Shown here: piece after piece, positions 36,398-45,878 of the stretch | Layout: each line of letters starts with the position of its first letter | Position numbering within the stretch: the first letter of the stretch is position 1 | Source: Sulfitobacter sp. HGT1 | Lineage (GTDB): Bacteria > Pseudomonadota > Alphaproteobacteria > Rhodobacterales > Rhodobacteraceae | Assembly (NCBI RefSeq): GCF_013282155.1 | Contig: NZ_BLWI01000005.1 | Coordinates: 248,001-312,000, forward strand | Direction of reading: 5' to 3' | DNA: 64,000 bases | The notes under the pieces: model-generated | The model's database searches: none | Told to the model about the DNA's origin: nothing | The model's input: the letters and a program-made list of their open reading frames with translations, nothing else | Made by a program: the position numbers and the translations under genes

Positions 36398-37114
36398 TTA
36401 GGGCCGTTGTGGCCGCAGTCTGACCTGCGCGCGGTACCACGCGCGCTTGATCTCCCGCATCAGCTTGCCGCTGGTGCGGGTTTTTTGTTGGATCGTTGAT
36501 CCGCCAATTTGCCCTGCGATTTCGCTTAGCCCGTTGGGCAGCAGCGTGTGGACCGGCTGTCCGGTGACCCAGTGCATCTGCAGCCATGTATCAATGGGCC
36601 GGTCAATCTGTTCCGACTTTGCCAACAGCCGTTTTGCAGCTTCGCGGCCCACGACCTGACAGCCGGTTTGCAACCCGATTTTTCGGGGCAGCAGCAGCCG
36701 TGTATCGCCGTCCGTCGCAATGACGATGCCGGTCTTCTCGCGGTTCTTAAAGGGCAGGCGTATGAACATGTCGGGGGTCATATGGGCCGTGATCATCGAC
36801 AGGGTGCGGGCGAAATCGGTTAATGAAACGGCCACGTCATCCTCGGCCACGATTGCATAGTCCCATCCGTTATCCACGATCATCTGCCAGCACTTGCGGT
36901 GGCTGGCAAAACAGCCCATTTCGCCGCCCTTCAGCGCAAAAGGATAGGCTGGCTTGTGCAGATTTCCGGGTAAAGCCCTCAAATCAGCCACTTGGGTCGT
37001 GTCACGCCCGTCAACGGCGTCAACAAGCTGCGCGTGGGGAAGATCGCGCAGCAGTTTTTCAGCGTTGGGACGCCGTTCAATGCTGCCGGGCATGTGGATG
37101 ATAAGAGAGTTCAT
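36398..37114 (-). CDS. Glycosyltransferase family 25 (LPS-type)
   Basis: A 238-residue GT25 protein: MNSLIIHMPGSIERRPNAEKLL at the N-terminus, GGEMGCFASHRKCWQMIVD and the acidic DXD-like AIVAEDDVAVS in the nucleotide-sugar site. Relatives add galactose or similar sugars during lipooligosaccharide synthesis. No other LPS genes are adjacent. It converges on the peroxiredoxin gene with a 7-bp gap and lies downstream of pnp on the same strand, beyond the pnp terminator. Confidence 0.88.
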   Translation of the reverse strand: MNSLIIHMPGSIERRPNAEKLLRDLPHAQLVDAVDGRDTTQVADLRALPGNLHKPAYPFALKGGEMGCFASHRKCWQMIVDNGWDYAIVAEDDVAVSLTDFARTLSMITAHMTPDMFIRLPFKNREKTGIVIATDGDTRLLLPRKIGLQTGCQVVGREAAKRLLAKSEQIDRPIDTWLQMHWVTGQPVHTLLPNGLSEIAGQIGGSTIQQKTRTSGKLMREIKRAWYRAQVRLRPQRP

Positions 37115-37190
37115 TGCCGTGGAATAACCCGTTTTATGGGGGTTTCAAAGCTTTGATATGGTGGCCCGGCATGTCGGTGCCCAAGGCGCA

Positions 37191-37220
37191 AAAAAGCCCC
37201 GGCGTTTCCACCGGGGCTTT
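37191..37220 (-). terminator. Rho-independent terminator of pnp
   Basis: On the minus strand, AAAGCCCCGG (37220-37211) pairs with CCGGGGCTTT (37202-37193) around TGGAAACG and runs into a further T-run. It starts 24 bp after the pnp stop codon. Confidence 0.9.
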
Positions 37221-37244
37221 GTCGTTTCCGAAAGGGGCTAAGGA

Positions 37245-39380
37245 TTACTCCTCGGCACCTTCTTCTTTTTTGATCTCTTCGCCAGTTTCCTGATCGACAA
37301 CTTTCATCGACAGGCGCACCTTGCCGCGATCGTCAAAGCCCAGAAGTTTGACTTTCACTTCCTGACCTTCCTTCAGAACATCCGAAGGGTGGTTCAGGCG
37401 GCGGTTTTCGATCTGGGACACATGGACCAGACCGTCGCGCTTGCCAAAGAAGTTCACGAATGCACCGAAATCAACGATCTTGACGACGGTACCGGTGTAA
37501 ACCGCACCTTCTTCAGGCTCGGCCACGATGGACCAGATCATGTCATAGGCTTTCTTGATCGACTCGCCGTTTGGCGATGCGATCTTGATGATGCCTTCGT
37601 CGTTGATGTCGACCTTGGCACCGGACACTTCAACGATTTCACGGATCACTTTACCGCCGGAACCGATAACTTCACGGATCTTGTCGGTTGGGATCTGCAT
37701 CGTTTCGATGCGTGGTGCGTGAACCGAGAATTCACCCGCGCCGGACAGTGCTTTGTTCATTTCACCAAGGATGTGAACGCGGCCGGCTTTGGCTTGGGCC
37801 AAGGCTTTTTCCATGATCTCTGGCGTGATGCCGGCGATCTTGATGTCCATTTGCAGCGACGTGATACCTGCTTCGGTACCGGCCACTTTAAAGTCCATGT
37901 CGCCAAGGTGGTCTTCGTCACCCAGGATGTCGGACAGGATTGCATAGGAACCGTCTTCTTCCAGGATCAGACCCATGGCCACACCAGCGACTGGCGCTTT
38001 CAATGGTACGCCTGCGTCCATCATGGACAAGGAACCACCACAAACCGACGCCATCGAGGAAGAGCCGTTCGATTCAGTGATCTCGGACACAACGCGGATG
38101 GTGTAGGGGAAGTCGGTGGAAGCCGGTAGAACCGCCTGCAACGCACGCCAAGCCAGCTTGCCGTGACCGATTTCGCGACGGCCAGGGCCGGAAACGCGAC
38201 CAACTTCACCAACCGAGTAGGGAGGGAAGTTGTAGTGCAGCAGGAAGTTGGATTTGAAGTTGCCGTGCAGCGCATCGATGAACTGCTCGTCGTCGCCGGT
38301 GCCCAATGTGGTCACAACCAGACCCTGGGTTTCGCCACGTGTGAACAAGGCCGAACCGTGGGTGCGCGACAGGATGCCTGTCTCGGATACGATTTCACGG
38401 ATTTCGTCAGTCTTGCGACCGTCGATGCGTGTGCCTGTCTTAACAACGTCACCGCGCAGGATCGACGCTTCAAGCTTTTTCAAAGCGGAACCAAGGTTCG
38501 CATCTTCTTTTTGCTCGTCGGTCAGGGCTGCTTTGATGGTCTCGCGTGCGGCTGCAACAGCGGCGGTGCGCTCTTGCTTGTCAGCGATTGCAAAGGCGGC
38601 GCGCATTGCGTCTTCGCCAGCGGCTTTGACGGCAGCGGACAGGTCCGAATAGTCAACAGGCTGGAAATCAAACGGCTCTTTCGCGGTGTCTTCGGCCAGA
38701 TCAATGATCAGGTCGATAACAGGCTGGATCTGCTCGTGGGCGAATTTAACCGCGCCCAGCATTTCTTCTTCCGACAGCTCGTAGGCTTCGGATTCAACCA
38801 TCATCACGGCTTCTTTGGTACCGGCAACAACCAGATCCAGACGCTGTTCGGGCTTCAGGCGCAGGTCCTGCATGTCGTCAACGGTCGGGTTCAGGACGTA
38901 TTCGCCACCTTCAAAACCAACGCGGCACGCGGCAATCGGGCCACGGAACGGCGCGCCGGAAATGGTCAGCGCAGCGGATGCGGCGATCATCGCGACCATA
39001 TCGGGGTCGTTCACCAGATCGTGGCTCAGAACGGTACACATCACCAGAACTTCGTTTTTGAAGCCGGGTACGAACAGCGGGCGGATCGGACGGTCGATCA
39101 GACGGGCTGTCAGTGTTTCTTTCTCGGTGGGGCGGGCCTCACGCTTGAAAAAGCCACCCGGTACTTTACCGGCGGCATAGTATTTCTCTTGGTAGTGAAC
39201 GGTCAGCGGGAAAAAGTCCTGACCGGGCTTTTGCTGACGTGCAAAAGTGACGTTGGCCATGACGCTGGTTTCGCCCAGTGTCGCGATAACCGAACCGTCT
39301 GCCTGACGGGCCACTTTGCCTGTTTCCAGTGTAAGCGTTTCTTCGCCCCACTGCATGGATTTTGTCGTTACATTAAACAT
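37245..39380 (-). CDS. pnp: Polynucleotide phosphorylase
   Basis: Phosphorolytic 3'-5' exoribonuclease of the degradosome and also a 3' tailing enzyme. The 711-residue protein has two RNase PH cores (about 1-210 and 325-550), a helical linker, a KH domain (about 556-615; [17 protein letters not shown]) and an S1 domain (about 622-690; [30 protein letters not shown]), then an acidic tail [22 protein letters not shown] lies upstream of ATG 39380. Normally it follows rpsO directly; here two plus-strand genes lie between them. Confidence 0.98.
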   Translation of the reverse strand: MFNVTTKSMQWGEETLTLETGKVARQADGSVIATLGETSVMANVTFARQQKPGQDFFPLTVHYQEKYYAAGKVPGGFFKREARPTEKETLTARLIDRPIRPLFVPGFKNEVLVMCTVLSHDLVNDPDMVAMIAASAALTISGAPFRGPIAACRVGFEGGEYVLNPTVDDMQDLRLKPEQRLDLVVAGTKEAVMMVESEAYELSEEEMLGAVKFAHEQIQPVIDLIIDLAEDTAKEPFDFQPVDYSDLSAAVKAAGEDAMRAAFAIADKQERTAAVAAARETIKAALTDEQKEDANLGSALKKLEASILRGDVVKTGTRIDGRKTDEIREIVSETGILSRTHGSALFTRGETQGLVVTTLGTGDDEQFIDALHGNFKSNFLLHYNFPPYSVGEVGRVSGPGRREIGHGKLAWRALQAVLPASTDFPYTIRVVSEITESNGSSSMASVCGGSLSMMDAGVPLKAPVAGVAMGLILEEDGSYAILSDILGDEDHLGDMDFKVAGTEAGITSLQMDIKIAGITPEIMEKALAQAKAGRVHILGEMNKALSGAGEFSVHAPRIETMQIPTDKIREVIGSGGKVIREIVEVSGAKVDINDEGIIKIASPNGESIKKAYDMIWSIVAEPEEGAVYTGTVVKIVDFGAFVNFFGKRDGLVHVSQIENRRLNHPSDVLKEGQEVKVKLLGFDDRGKVRLSMKVVDQETGEEIKKEEGAEE

Positions 39381-39630
39381 CTACGTTTCCTGTTTCGGCC
39401 CGCGTTGGGCCATTTGCGTAGGGGGCATATTCCCCCTGACTCCGGTATCTTCTTTGTCGGGCGCTGGAGTCCGGGCGCCGGCTTTCAGATTGTGCGGCCA
39501 TACAGGAGTTTGCGTGCGATGGGAAGAGAAGCGTTGACGCAGCGTTTTGTGAAACTCCTTGCTCAACAGGGGGGCTTGGCCTTTGATGGGGACAGGCAGG
39601 CAAGCCTGTCGGGTTTGGGAGGACCGCAAA

Positions 39631-40854
39631 ATGGAGATGATTGCAGGGCATGTGGCGATTTCTCCGCCCAAGGGCGTTCCGGTTTGGGATGTTGACCCCT
39701 ATTCGGTCGAGATCTTGCGCGATCCGGAACCGTATTATGCGGAACTGCGCGCCAAGGGGCCTGTTGTGTATATTCCCAAATATTCCGTTCTGGCCGTCGG
39801 GCGTTACCCTGAAACAAAAGAGATTTTCTCGGATTGGGAGCGGTTCGTATCTTCACGCGGTGTGGGGTTGGACGATTTCGCCCATGGTCAGAGCTGGCGG
39901 CCCAATTCCATCATCCTGGAGGTCGACCCGCCCGAACACACGGCCGTGCGCAAGGTGATGATCCGCGCGATGTCGCCCAAGGTTGCTGCGGGCTATAAAC
40001 AGATGTTCTTTGACGAGGCAGCACGTCTGATCAACGATCTGCTGACGCGCGACGGTTTCGACGCGGTGGGCGATTTCGCCGAAGTCTTTCCGACAAATGT
40101 GTTTCCCAAAGCGGTTGGCATGACCGATGTGAACAAACGGCATCTGGTGGATTACGGTGCGATGGTTTTCAATTCGCTGGGGCCTGACAACGACATTCGC
40201 AAGGCGACGATGGTCAAAGCCGCCGAGATTATTCCGTGGATCAACGCGGCTTGCGCGCGCGACAGGCTGACCGGCGATGGCATGGGCGGCATCCTCTATG
40301 CCGCCGCCGACGCCGGCGATATAACCCATGACGAAGCAGGTCTGCTGGTGCGGTCGTTTCTGTCGGCGGGGGTGGACACGACAGTGTCGAGCATCGGCAA
40401 TGCGTTGGTCTGCCTTGCGCAGCATCCGGCCGAGTTCGAAAAGCTGAAAGCCGACCCGTCGCTGGCCCGCCCCTGTTTTGAAGAAGTGCTGCGCTATACG
40501 TCGCCGGTCCATACCTTTTGCCGCACAGCCAAGGCGGATACGCAGGTGTCAGGCGTCGATATTGCCGAACACAGCAAGGTTTTATGCGTCTTGGGATCGG
40601 CGAATATGGACCCCGACAAATGGGATAGCCCGCAAGAGTTCCGCATTAACCGCAAACCTGCCGGGCATCTGGCCTTTGGTGTGGGGGTGCATGGCTGCGT
40701 TGGTCAAAATATCGCCCGCGCCGAGATGGAGGCAGTGCTGACGACCCTCGCGCAGAAAGTCGACCGGATCGAACTGCTGGAGCAGCCGGTTTGGCGGCCC
40801 AACAACGCAATGCATGCGTTAGATCGAATGATGGTCAGGTTTCATTCTGCGTGA
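39631..40854 (+). CDS. Cytochrome P450 monooxygenase
   Basis: A 407-residue bacterial class I P450. The I-helix oxygen-binding motif is SAGVDTT (245-251), the K-helix ExxR is E285-R288 (FEEVLRYTSP), and the heme loop is FGVGVHGCVGQN with C356 as thiolate ligand. The segment DWERFVSSRGVGLDDF resembles CYP199-like enzymes that act on para-substituted aromatic acids; that is recalled similarity only. No ferredoxin or reductase gene is adjacent, so electron transfer partners are elsewhere. ATG 39631 has GGGAGG 8 nt upstream. Opposite in strand to the pnp and rpsO genes it separates. Confidence 0.93.
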   Translation: MEMIAGHVAISPPKGVPVWDVDPYSVEILRDPEPYYAELRAKGPVVYIPKYSVLAVGRYPETKEIFSDWERFVSSRGVGLDDFAHGQSWRPNSIILEVDPPEHTAVRKVMIRAMSPKVAAGYKQMFFDEAARLINDLLTRDGFDAVGDFAEVFPTNVFPKAVGMTDVNKRHLVDYGAMVFNSLGPDNDIRKATMVKAAEIIPWINAACARDRLTGDGMGGILYAAADAGDITHDEAGLLVRSFLSAGVDTTVSSIGNALVCLAQHPAEFEKLKADPSLARPCFEEVLRYTSPVHTFCRTAKADTQVSGVDIAEHSKVLCVLGSANMDPDKWDSPQEFRINRKPAGHLAFGVGVHGCVGQNIARAEMEAVLTTLAQKVDRIELLEQPVWRPNNAMHALDRMMVRFHSA

Positions 40855-40950
40855 CTTCTGCCAGGTTGTCTTGCAAGGCTGACCGGATAAGAGGTGCAGG
40901 TTTGCTTCTGTTTAGATGACAGTGAGAAAATTAATGAAAAGGAAAATGCG

Positions 40951-41442
40951 ATGTTAAAGTCTATTGCGCGAATAGTAGCTGTTGGTGCGGTATGTGCCAC
41001 GCCGGTTGTGGCTCAAGAGTTGGAGCAGTGGGGCGCGTCTGAATATTGGGACGTGATGATTGACCCGACACTGGGGGATGGATGCCTGATCCAATCGCAA
41101 TTTACCGACGGTTCGGTTGTTCGCATCGGCTTTGATCGGAATGAGGGCATGGGCTATGTCACGGCCTTCAATGACGCATGGGGCGATATCGAAGAGGGTG
41201 CGATGTATCCTGTTCTGTTCGATCTGGACGGGCAGGAATACGAGGCCGATGCCAAAGGCATGTACCTTAATGATGTGCCGGGGGCCGACATCATGTTTGA
41301 CGAAGAAGACTTCTTGTTCGACATCGCCCTAAAACAAACCATGACGCTTTATACCGAAGTGGGGCAGGTCATGTCGATCGACCTTACCGGAAGCTATCAG
41401 GCGCTTGAGGCGGCGATCGAGTGTCAGGAAGAGCAGGGCTGA
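40951..41442 (+). CDS. Secreted protein of unknown function
   Basis: A 163-residue protein with a Sec signal (MLKSIARIVAVGAVCATPVVAQ). The acidic mature part shows DGCLIQSQFTDGSVVRIGFDRNEGMGYVTAFNDAWGDIEEG and VLFDLDGQEYEADAKGMYLNDVPG. Two mature cysteines (GDGCLIQ and IECQEEQ near the end) could form a disulfide. I do not recognise a named family, although such proteins seem common in this order. ATG 40951 is preceded by AAAAGGAAAATGCG. It lies 96 bp downstream of the P450 gene; a functional link is unproven. Confidence 0.75.
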   Translation: MLKSIARIVAVGAVCATPVVAQELEQWGASEYWDVMIDPTLGDGCLIQSQFTDGSVVRIGFDRNEGMGYVTAFNDAWGDIEEGAMYPVLFDLDGQEYEADAKGMYLNDVPGADIMFDEEDFLFDIALKQTMTLYTEVGQVMSIDLTGSYQALEAAIECQEEQG

Positions 41443-41480
41443 GGCGCGGCCCCCGCGTCATCCACGAGATTTGGTGGCAT

Positions 41481-41510
41481 AAAAAAACCGCGTCCCGATG
41501 GGGCGCGGTT
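41481..41510 (-). terminator. Rho-independent terminator of rpsO
   Basis: On the minus strand, AACCGCGCCCC (41510-41500) pairs with GGGACGCGGTT (41496-41486) around ATC, with one wobble, followed by a T-run. It separates rpsO from pnp, so the two are not one uninterrupted operon here. Confidence 0.88.
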
Positions 41511-41557
41511 AAATCATGTCACGGGTCGCAATGACCGATGTATGATCTTTTGTTAGC

Positions 41558-41827
41558 TTAGCGACGCAGGCCAAGACGTTTGATAAGGTCCTGATAACGA
41601 GCGTCATCTTTGCCTTTAACATAGTCCAAAAGCTTCCGGCGTGTCGCAACCATTTTCAAAAGGCCACGGCGACCGTGGTTGTCTTTCTTGTGGGTTTTGA
41701 AGTGCTCGGTCAGCGTTGCGATGCGCGAGGACAGAATGGCAACCTGAACTTCGGGCGAACCTGTATCGCCTTCTTTGGTTGCGAATTCTTTCATGACGCG
41801 TGCTTTTTCTTCTAGCGTAATCGACAT
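41558..41827 (-). CDS. rpsO: 30S ribosomal protein S15
   Basis: An 89-residue S15, which binds the central domain of 16S rRNA (helices 20-22). The sequence is typical: [80 protein letters not shown] lies 8 nt before ATG 41827. It has its own terminator downstream, unlike the usual rpsO-pnp operon. Confidence 0.98.
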   Translation of the reverse strand: MSITLEEKARVMKEFATKEGDTGSPEVQVAILSSRIATLTEHFKTHKKDNHGRRGLLKMVATRRKLLDYVKGKDDARYQDLIKRLGLRR

Positions 41828-42024
41828 CGGGGTCTCCTTTTCAAAAGGTTAAAGTGATGGCGCAGGCCGGGATGTCGTCCAGCACAGGCCCATGGAGCAT
41901 CACCCCCTGTTTTGAATCAGCGGGCGATGGGCGCGTATAGGAAAGTTTCGGGCAGTTGGCAAAGACTTTATTGAGTTGCCGGTTGCGCTGGGCCCCGTGG
42001 TCCGGACCGGATGAGAAAGGGTTC

Positions 42025-42975
42025 TCATGTCAGGGCCAGACCCGCCGCGATCGCAGAACTAAGCGGGATGATCGACACATCGGCAACAGTCAACACATCC
42101 GCGCTTTTTACAGAGGCAACAATCACCCCGTTCATGCGCACCAGCGTCTGGTCGGGGTTTTCCGGATCGGGATCGACAGAAACCTCGGGCGCTTCATCTT
42201 CAGCCTGGCTATCGTCCCACACCAGCAACAAACTGTCATCTTCGGCTTCAAAATCTTCGATCACTGCGGCGTTTCCATCGGTGATCCAATTCCCCAGAAT
42301 GATATTGTCGGCCCCGCCACCCGCTGTAACCACATCATTCTGACCTGCCACAATCGTATCGTCGCCATCGCCGCCATTCAGAAAGTCAGCTTCATCCTCG
42401 TCCAAGATGCCCGCAACATCAGGGTCGTCTTCGACCCCGACAATCAGGTCGTTACCCCAGCCGCCAAACAATGCATCCGAACCGCGCCCGCCGGCCAAGA
42501 TGTCATTGCCCAATCCGCCCAACAGCGCATCATCGCCGTCGTCGCCAAACAGCGCGTCATCGCCCGCAGACCCGTTGAGCGAATCATTTCCGAAACCACC
42601 GCGCAGCACATCATTGTCGTTGTGGCCGGTTAGGCTGTCGTCGTCGGCACCGCCTTCAATCAGGTCGTTGCCGTCGTTGCCGTGCAGGTCATCATTGCCA
42701 GCCCCGCCACTCACCGTGTCGTTTCCGGCATCGCCCTGGGCATAGTCATTGCCGCCCTGGCCGCTGATCAGATCTGCACCGTCATATCCGCCAATCTGAT
42801 CGTTGTTTTCGCCCCCTGTCAGGATGTCTGCCTGACTGGTTCCCGAAATGGTCTGGCCATTTGTGGGGGGCAGGTCGTCAGGAAAGGTATCGTCGTCGTC
42901 GTCCCCAACGCCGATATCGACAAAGGCAACCGCCCCCACCGCCATCAATCCCATTAAACCGGCCAAGAACAACAT
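42025..42975 (-). CDS. RTX-type calcium-binding repeat protein
   Basis: A 316-residue protein with an N-terminal hydrophobic stretch (MLFLAGLMGLMAVGAVAFVDIGV), an Asp-rich segment, then about a dozen GGxGxDxLx nonapeptides (roughly residues 50-180; for example GGAGNDDLHGNDGNDLIEGG, GGLGNDILAGG, GGWGNDLIVG). They form a Ca2+-binding parallel beta-roll. A second part follows with GGDGDDTIVAG and GGGADNIILGNWITDG. The N-terminus looks like a membrane anchor or signal rather than a type I secretion signal. ATG 42975 has GGAA 7 nt upstream. Function unknown. Confidence 0.85.
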   Translation of the reverse strand: MLFLAGLMGLMAVGAVAFVDIGVGDDDDDTFPDDLPPTNGQTISGTSQADILTGGENNDQIGGYDGADLISGQGGNDYAQGDAGNDTVSGGAGNDDLHGNDGNDLIEGGADDDSLTGHNDNDVLRGGFGNDSLNGSAGDDALFGDDGDDALLGGLGNDILAGGRGSDALFGGWGNDLIVGVEDDPDVAGILDEDEADFLNGGDGDDTIVAGQNDVVTAGGGADNIILGNWITDGNAAVIEDFEAEDDSLLLVWDDSQAEDEAPEVSVDPDPENPDQTLVRMNGVIVASVKSADVLTVADVSIIPLSSAIAAGLALT

Positions 42976-43020
42976 CACAGAATTCCAACTTCACTGACCC
43001 GCACAAGACGCGTCACCCTT

Positions 43021-43044
43021 CATAAGAGTGCCCATACTCTTATG
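43021..43044. promoter_or_regulatory. Perfect palindrome upstream of the RTX gene
   Basis: CATAAGAGT (43021-43029) and ACTCTTATG (43036-43044) are exact complements around GCCCAT. It lies 46 bp upstream of the RTX start codon and 41 bp after the end of the DUF1643 gene. No T-run follows on either strand, so an operator is likelier than a terminator. Confidence 0.6.
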
Positions 43045-43084
43045 CGTTGGTCAAAAGCATATACAGATAGCGGTTAACCGCTCC

Positions 43085-43594
43085 CTAATCGGGCCAGGCA
43101 AGCGGTTCTTGGGCATAGGAGATATACAAAGGGTGCTTTGGGTGGCCCGCTTTTGACAGGCCAAGATGGAACATCTTAACCCGCTGTTTTCTAAGTAACA
43201 ATTCCACAGCCGAACCGCGACCCAAATGCGCGCCATGCGTCCCCCATGCGGCAATCACGGTATCAGCCCATGCCGCCCCTTGCAGCAGCACCTGGTCATT
43301 GTCGGGGCCCACGGGGTCTATGGCCTTGCGCATCAACTGGGGGCTGGTTTCGCGCCATGCAAAAATATTAGCCACCTGAAACGCCCCGAATCTCAACGCG
43401 CGCGCCCGGCGTTCGCAGCGCTCTACCGTGGGGTCATTTTGCACTTCAGTCGCTTTGGACGGGTTCAGCATCACGAACAAGACCTTGGGCCCCGCCCTGT
43501 CCCACACTCTGGTCAGACTGTAGCGGTACCGTTCACAGTCCGAATAAACAGCCGCCGACACCGCGTCGCCTTTGGTATGATATCGGGTGATCAC
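43085..43594 (-). CDS. DUF1643 domain protein
   Basis: A 169-residue protein matching DUF1643: [64 protein letters not shown], then [18 protein letters not shown] and a C-terminal [13 protein letters not shown]. The LNPS..A and NLFA/RxT-like motifs suggest a nucleotide- or nucleobase-processing fold, but the biochemical role is not established. The start overlaps the end of truB by 4 bp (ATGA), so it is translationally coupled to truB. Confidence 0.88.
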   Translation of the reverse strand: MITRYHTKGDAVSAAVYSDCERYRYSLTRVWDRAGPKVLFVMLNPSKATEVQNDPTVERCERRARALRFGAFQVANIFAWRETSPQLMRKAIDPVGPDNDQVLLQGAAWADTVIAAWGTHGAHLGRGSAVELLLRKQRVKMFHLGLSKAGHPKHPLYISYAQEPLAWPD

Positions 43595-44508
43595 GCGTCT
43601 TGAGGATGATTGAAAACGCGTGATGGATGCAATTCGCCCGCCTTGAAACGACCAACCGCCACGGCGCGCCCCTCATAGGATGCCCAGACCTCGTCGCCAT
43701 ATTCAACGTCATGGGCGATCACCATGCCAGGGTTCCCATTGCGCAAGCGCACGGCCCCTTCCGCCGTCGCCTTGACCTCCGGCAAATCCTCCAAACCCTT
43801 CTCAAGGGGCAAAAGATGGGCGTCCAAAGCATCGGTGCGCGCCATCTCTTCGATCTGCTCCATGGTAAGACCATCGCTGGCCTCGAACGGGCCGGACCAG
43901 ATGCGGCGCAGTTCGCGCACATGGCCCAGACACCCCAATGCCTGCCCCAGATCACGCGCGATCGACCGCACATACCCGCCCTTGCCACAGACCATTTCCA
44001 AGGTCACGTGATCCGCGTCGGGGCGATCAATCAACAACAGGCTTTCCACCCACAAAGGCCGCGCGGCCAGTTCCATGGTCTCGCCTTCACGGGCCAGCTT
44101 ATAGGCACGTTGCCCGTCAACCTTCACAGCTGAAAACTGCGGCGGAACCTGCTCGATATCACCAATGAAACCTGACAAAGCCGCCTTGATCGCCGCATCA
44201 TCCGGACGCAGGTCACTGGTCTCCAATACCGTGCCTTCAGCGTCGTCAGTGTTTGTCGAAACGCCAAGGCGCACGGTAAACTCATATGCCTTCAGCGCGT
44301 CTGTAATATAGGGGACGGTTTTTGTCGCCTCACCCAGTGCAATCGCAAGCACGCCGGTGGCATCAGGATCAAGCGTTCCCGCATGGCCCGCCTTATTGGC
44401 ATTCAGCGCCCAACGCACTTTATTTACCACGGTAGTCGAGGTCGGCCCGGCAGGTTTATCCACCACCAGCCAACCTGAAATATCCCGTCCCTTGCGTCTG
44501 CGCGCCAT
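43591..44508 (-). CDS. truB: tRNA pseudouridine(55) synthase
   Basis: A 305-residue TruB that makes pseudouridine 55 in the T-loop of tRNAs. The catalytic aspartate is D47 in [35 protein letters not shown] and [16 protein letters not shown] are also family motifs. It lies between rbfA and rpsO in the order usual for this region, with a 121-bp gap to the glycosidase gene upstream, so a separate promoter is possible. Confidence 0.97.
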   Translation of the reverse strand: MARRRKGRDISGWLVVDKPAGPTSTTVVNKVRWALNANKAGHAGTLDPDATGVLAIALGEATKTVPYITDALKAYEFTVRLGVSTNTDDAEGTVLETSDLRPDDAAIKAALSGFIGDIEQVPPQFSAVKVDGQRAYKLAREGETMELAARPLWVESLLLIDRPDADHVTLEMVCGKGGYVRSIARDLGQALGCLGHVRELRRIWSGPFEASDGLTMEQIEEMARTDALDAHLLPLEKGLEDLPEVKATAEGAVRLRNGNPGMVIAHDVEYGDEVWASYEGRAVAVGRFKAGELHPSRVFNHPQDA

Positions 44509-44591
44509 GTCTTGAACCCCATCTTTGTTGGCTGCGTCCTATCAAAATACAGACGCAATTGCCCAGACCGACTTATTCCAAATGGAAAAAA

Positions 44592-44607
44592 ATCCTCGCC
44601 GAAGGCA
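44592..44607 (-). repeat. Partial copy of the dispersed GGATATTT motif
   Basis: On the minus strand, 16 nt (TGCCTTCGGCGAGGAT, 44607-44592) equal the first 16 nt of the full motif at 56249-56282, then diverge into a T-run and TTCCATTTGGAA. It lies downstream of the glycosidase gene. Confidence 0.6.
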
Positions 44608-44629
44608 TAAAAACTCTTCTTTTCAACGC

Positions 44630-45370
44630 CTAATCGTCTGATACCACGCCAATGATGGGGCCCAGCGGGCTGAACCCCAGATCGTTGCGGCCCAGATCAG
44701 GCGCACGCATCCGTGAAATATTGCCATCAAAATAAAGCGCATTTGGCAGCTTCAGATGATCGCGAAAGAACACGCCGAAGTCATAGAAATTCACCACCCC
44801 GTTCGAGATGGCGAAATAGGCCGATTTGCCATCCGCGCTGGTCCCTACCCCATTACGGATATGACGCGATGTGCCGTCTTTCAGAAACTTCGGGTGCAGC
44901 TTGCCATCGATGACCAGCATCGGGCCGGATTGGGTCGCGCTCTTGCACCCCGGGGCGTCGCGGATGAACCGTTTGGTTTCGATCACGTCCGCGCGGGCGT
45001 CCCCTAGGCAAAGAACCCCGTTGGGAAGCAGCCCGAAATTGCCCGGCCCGGCGCTGCTGATCACACGTTGCAGCTCTTTTCCGTCTTCCAGATAGTACCC
45101 GACCGGTGTGCGGTCATCGTGATACATGCCTGCGTTCATCGCAAAGCCAAGCGTTTTTCCGTCCTCATTCAACGCCTTGTCCAAGGTGTTGAAATACCCA
45201 TAGGGGGTGCCGTCTGCATCATAAAGAAAAAGCCCAAGCGTGTCGGTGCTCAGATCAACTTCGCAAACACTATAGCTGTTGCCCTGATAGTTTTCGTCCC
45301 GGCAGTTTTCTGCAGCAGCTTGACCGGCCGCGGCTCCAAGCAGCAGGGCGAGGGCCAGCAAACGTGTCAC
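44630..45370 (-). CDS. Phosphodiester glycosidase (NAGPA) family secreted protein
   Basis: A 246-residue protein with a Sec signal ([17 protein letters not shown]). The NAGPA/YigE-type domain shows [66 protein letters not shown] and [12 protein letters not shown], with the conserved acidic and Gly residues of the active site. Family members cleave GlcNAc phosphodiesters or related bonds. It would act in the periplasm. Its start overlaps the end of rbfA by 4 bp, placing it in the rbfA transcription unit. Confidence 0.88.
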   Translation of the reverse strand: MTRLLALALLLGAAAGQAAAENCRDENYQGNSYSVCEVDLSTDTLGLFLYDADGTPYGYFNTLDKALNEDGKTLGFAMNAGMYHDDRTPVGYYLEDGKELQRVISSAGPGNFGLLPNGVLCLGDARADVIETKRFIRDAPGCKSATQSGPMLVIDGKLHPKFLKDGTSRHIRNGVGTSADGKSAYFAISNGVVNFYDFGVFFRDHLKLPNALYFDGNISRMRAPDLGRNDLGFSPLGPIIGVVSDD

Positions 45371-45807
45371 GACGCGTCGGGGTCCGAATCCGGCGCTTCA
45401 TCAGGGGCTTCGGCATCACGGCGCACCACATCCTGGGCCAACATGCGCCGGGTCTCGTCCATCCGGTCAAAGGTCTCATCCAGTTGAAACCGCAGATCGG
45501 GCGCAAATTTCAGCACCAGTCTCTTGGACAGCTGACGCCGCAATTCACCCTTGTTGCGGGCCAGCAGCTTCAACACGTCCTCGCGCCCTTCGCCGCCCAA
45601 AGGCAAAACGTAAGCGGTGGCGATCTTTAGGTCGGACGATGCCCGCACCTCGCCCACGGTAATCGATAGCCGGTTGAGTTCTGGGTCGTGGACATCGCCA
45701 CGCGCCAATACATCAGACAAGGCGCGGCGAATGGTTTCGCCGACGCGGAGTTGCCGTTGAGTGGGGCCCGAGCCCTCGTGTGTCTTGTTCTTTGCCATAT
45801 GCTTCAT
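45367..45807 (-). CDS. rbfA: Ribosome-binding factor A
   Basis: A 146-residue KH-fold factor for late 30S maturation: [54 protein letters not shown], then [37 protein letters not shown], with an acidic C-terminal tail. Two close starts, ATG 45807 (MKHMAKNK) and ATG 45798 (MAKNK), are both weakly supported by Shine-Dalgarno sequence. Divergent from dapB and co-transcribed with the glycosidase gene by overlap. Confidence 0.96.
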   Translation of the reverse strand: MKHMAKNKTHEGSGPTQRQLRVGETIRRALSDVLARGDVHDPELNRLSITVGEVRASSDLKIATAYVLPLGGEGREDVLKLLARNKGELRRQLSKRLVLKFAPDLRFQLDETFDRMDETRRMLAQDVVRRDAEAPDEAPDSDPDAS

Positions 45808-45878
45808 CTAAGGGGTTGCTGAGGTTTTGCCAAGCAGGTCGCCACGCGCTAAACCAAGTATGAAAAAGGGAGCACAGC

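Noticed and set aside
38163..39695. 510-codon plus-strand frame opposite pnp
   Set aside because: pnp is a confident call over the same bases; the antisense product looks like a compositional shadow.
39381..41557. Mobile element carrying the P450 gene
   Set aside because: No integrase, transposase, terminal inverted repeats or target duplications could be seen at the edges, so only an inserted cassette without mobility genes is supported.
42400..42830. Repetitive DNA that could look like a CRISPR or tandem array
   Set aside because: The periodicity comes from the nine-residue RTX repeats of the encoded protein; there are no constant repeat units with unique spacers and no cas genes.
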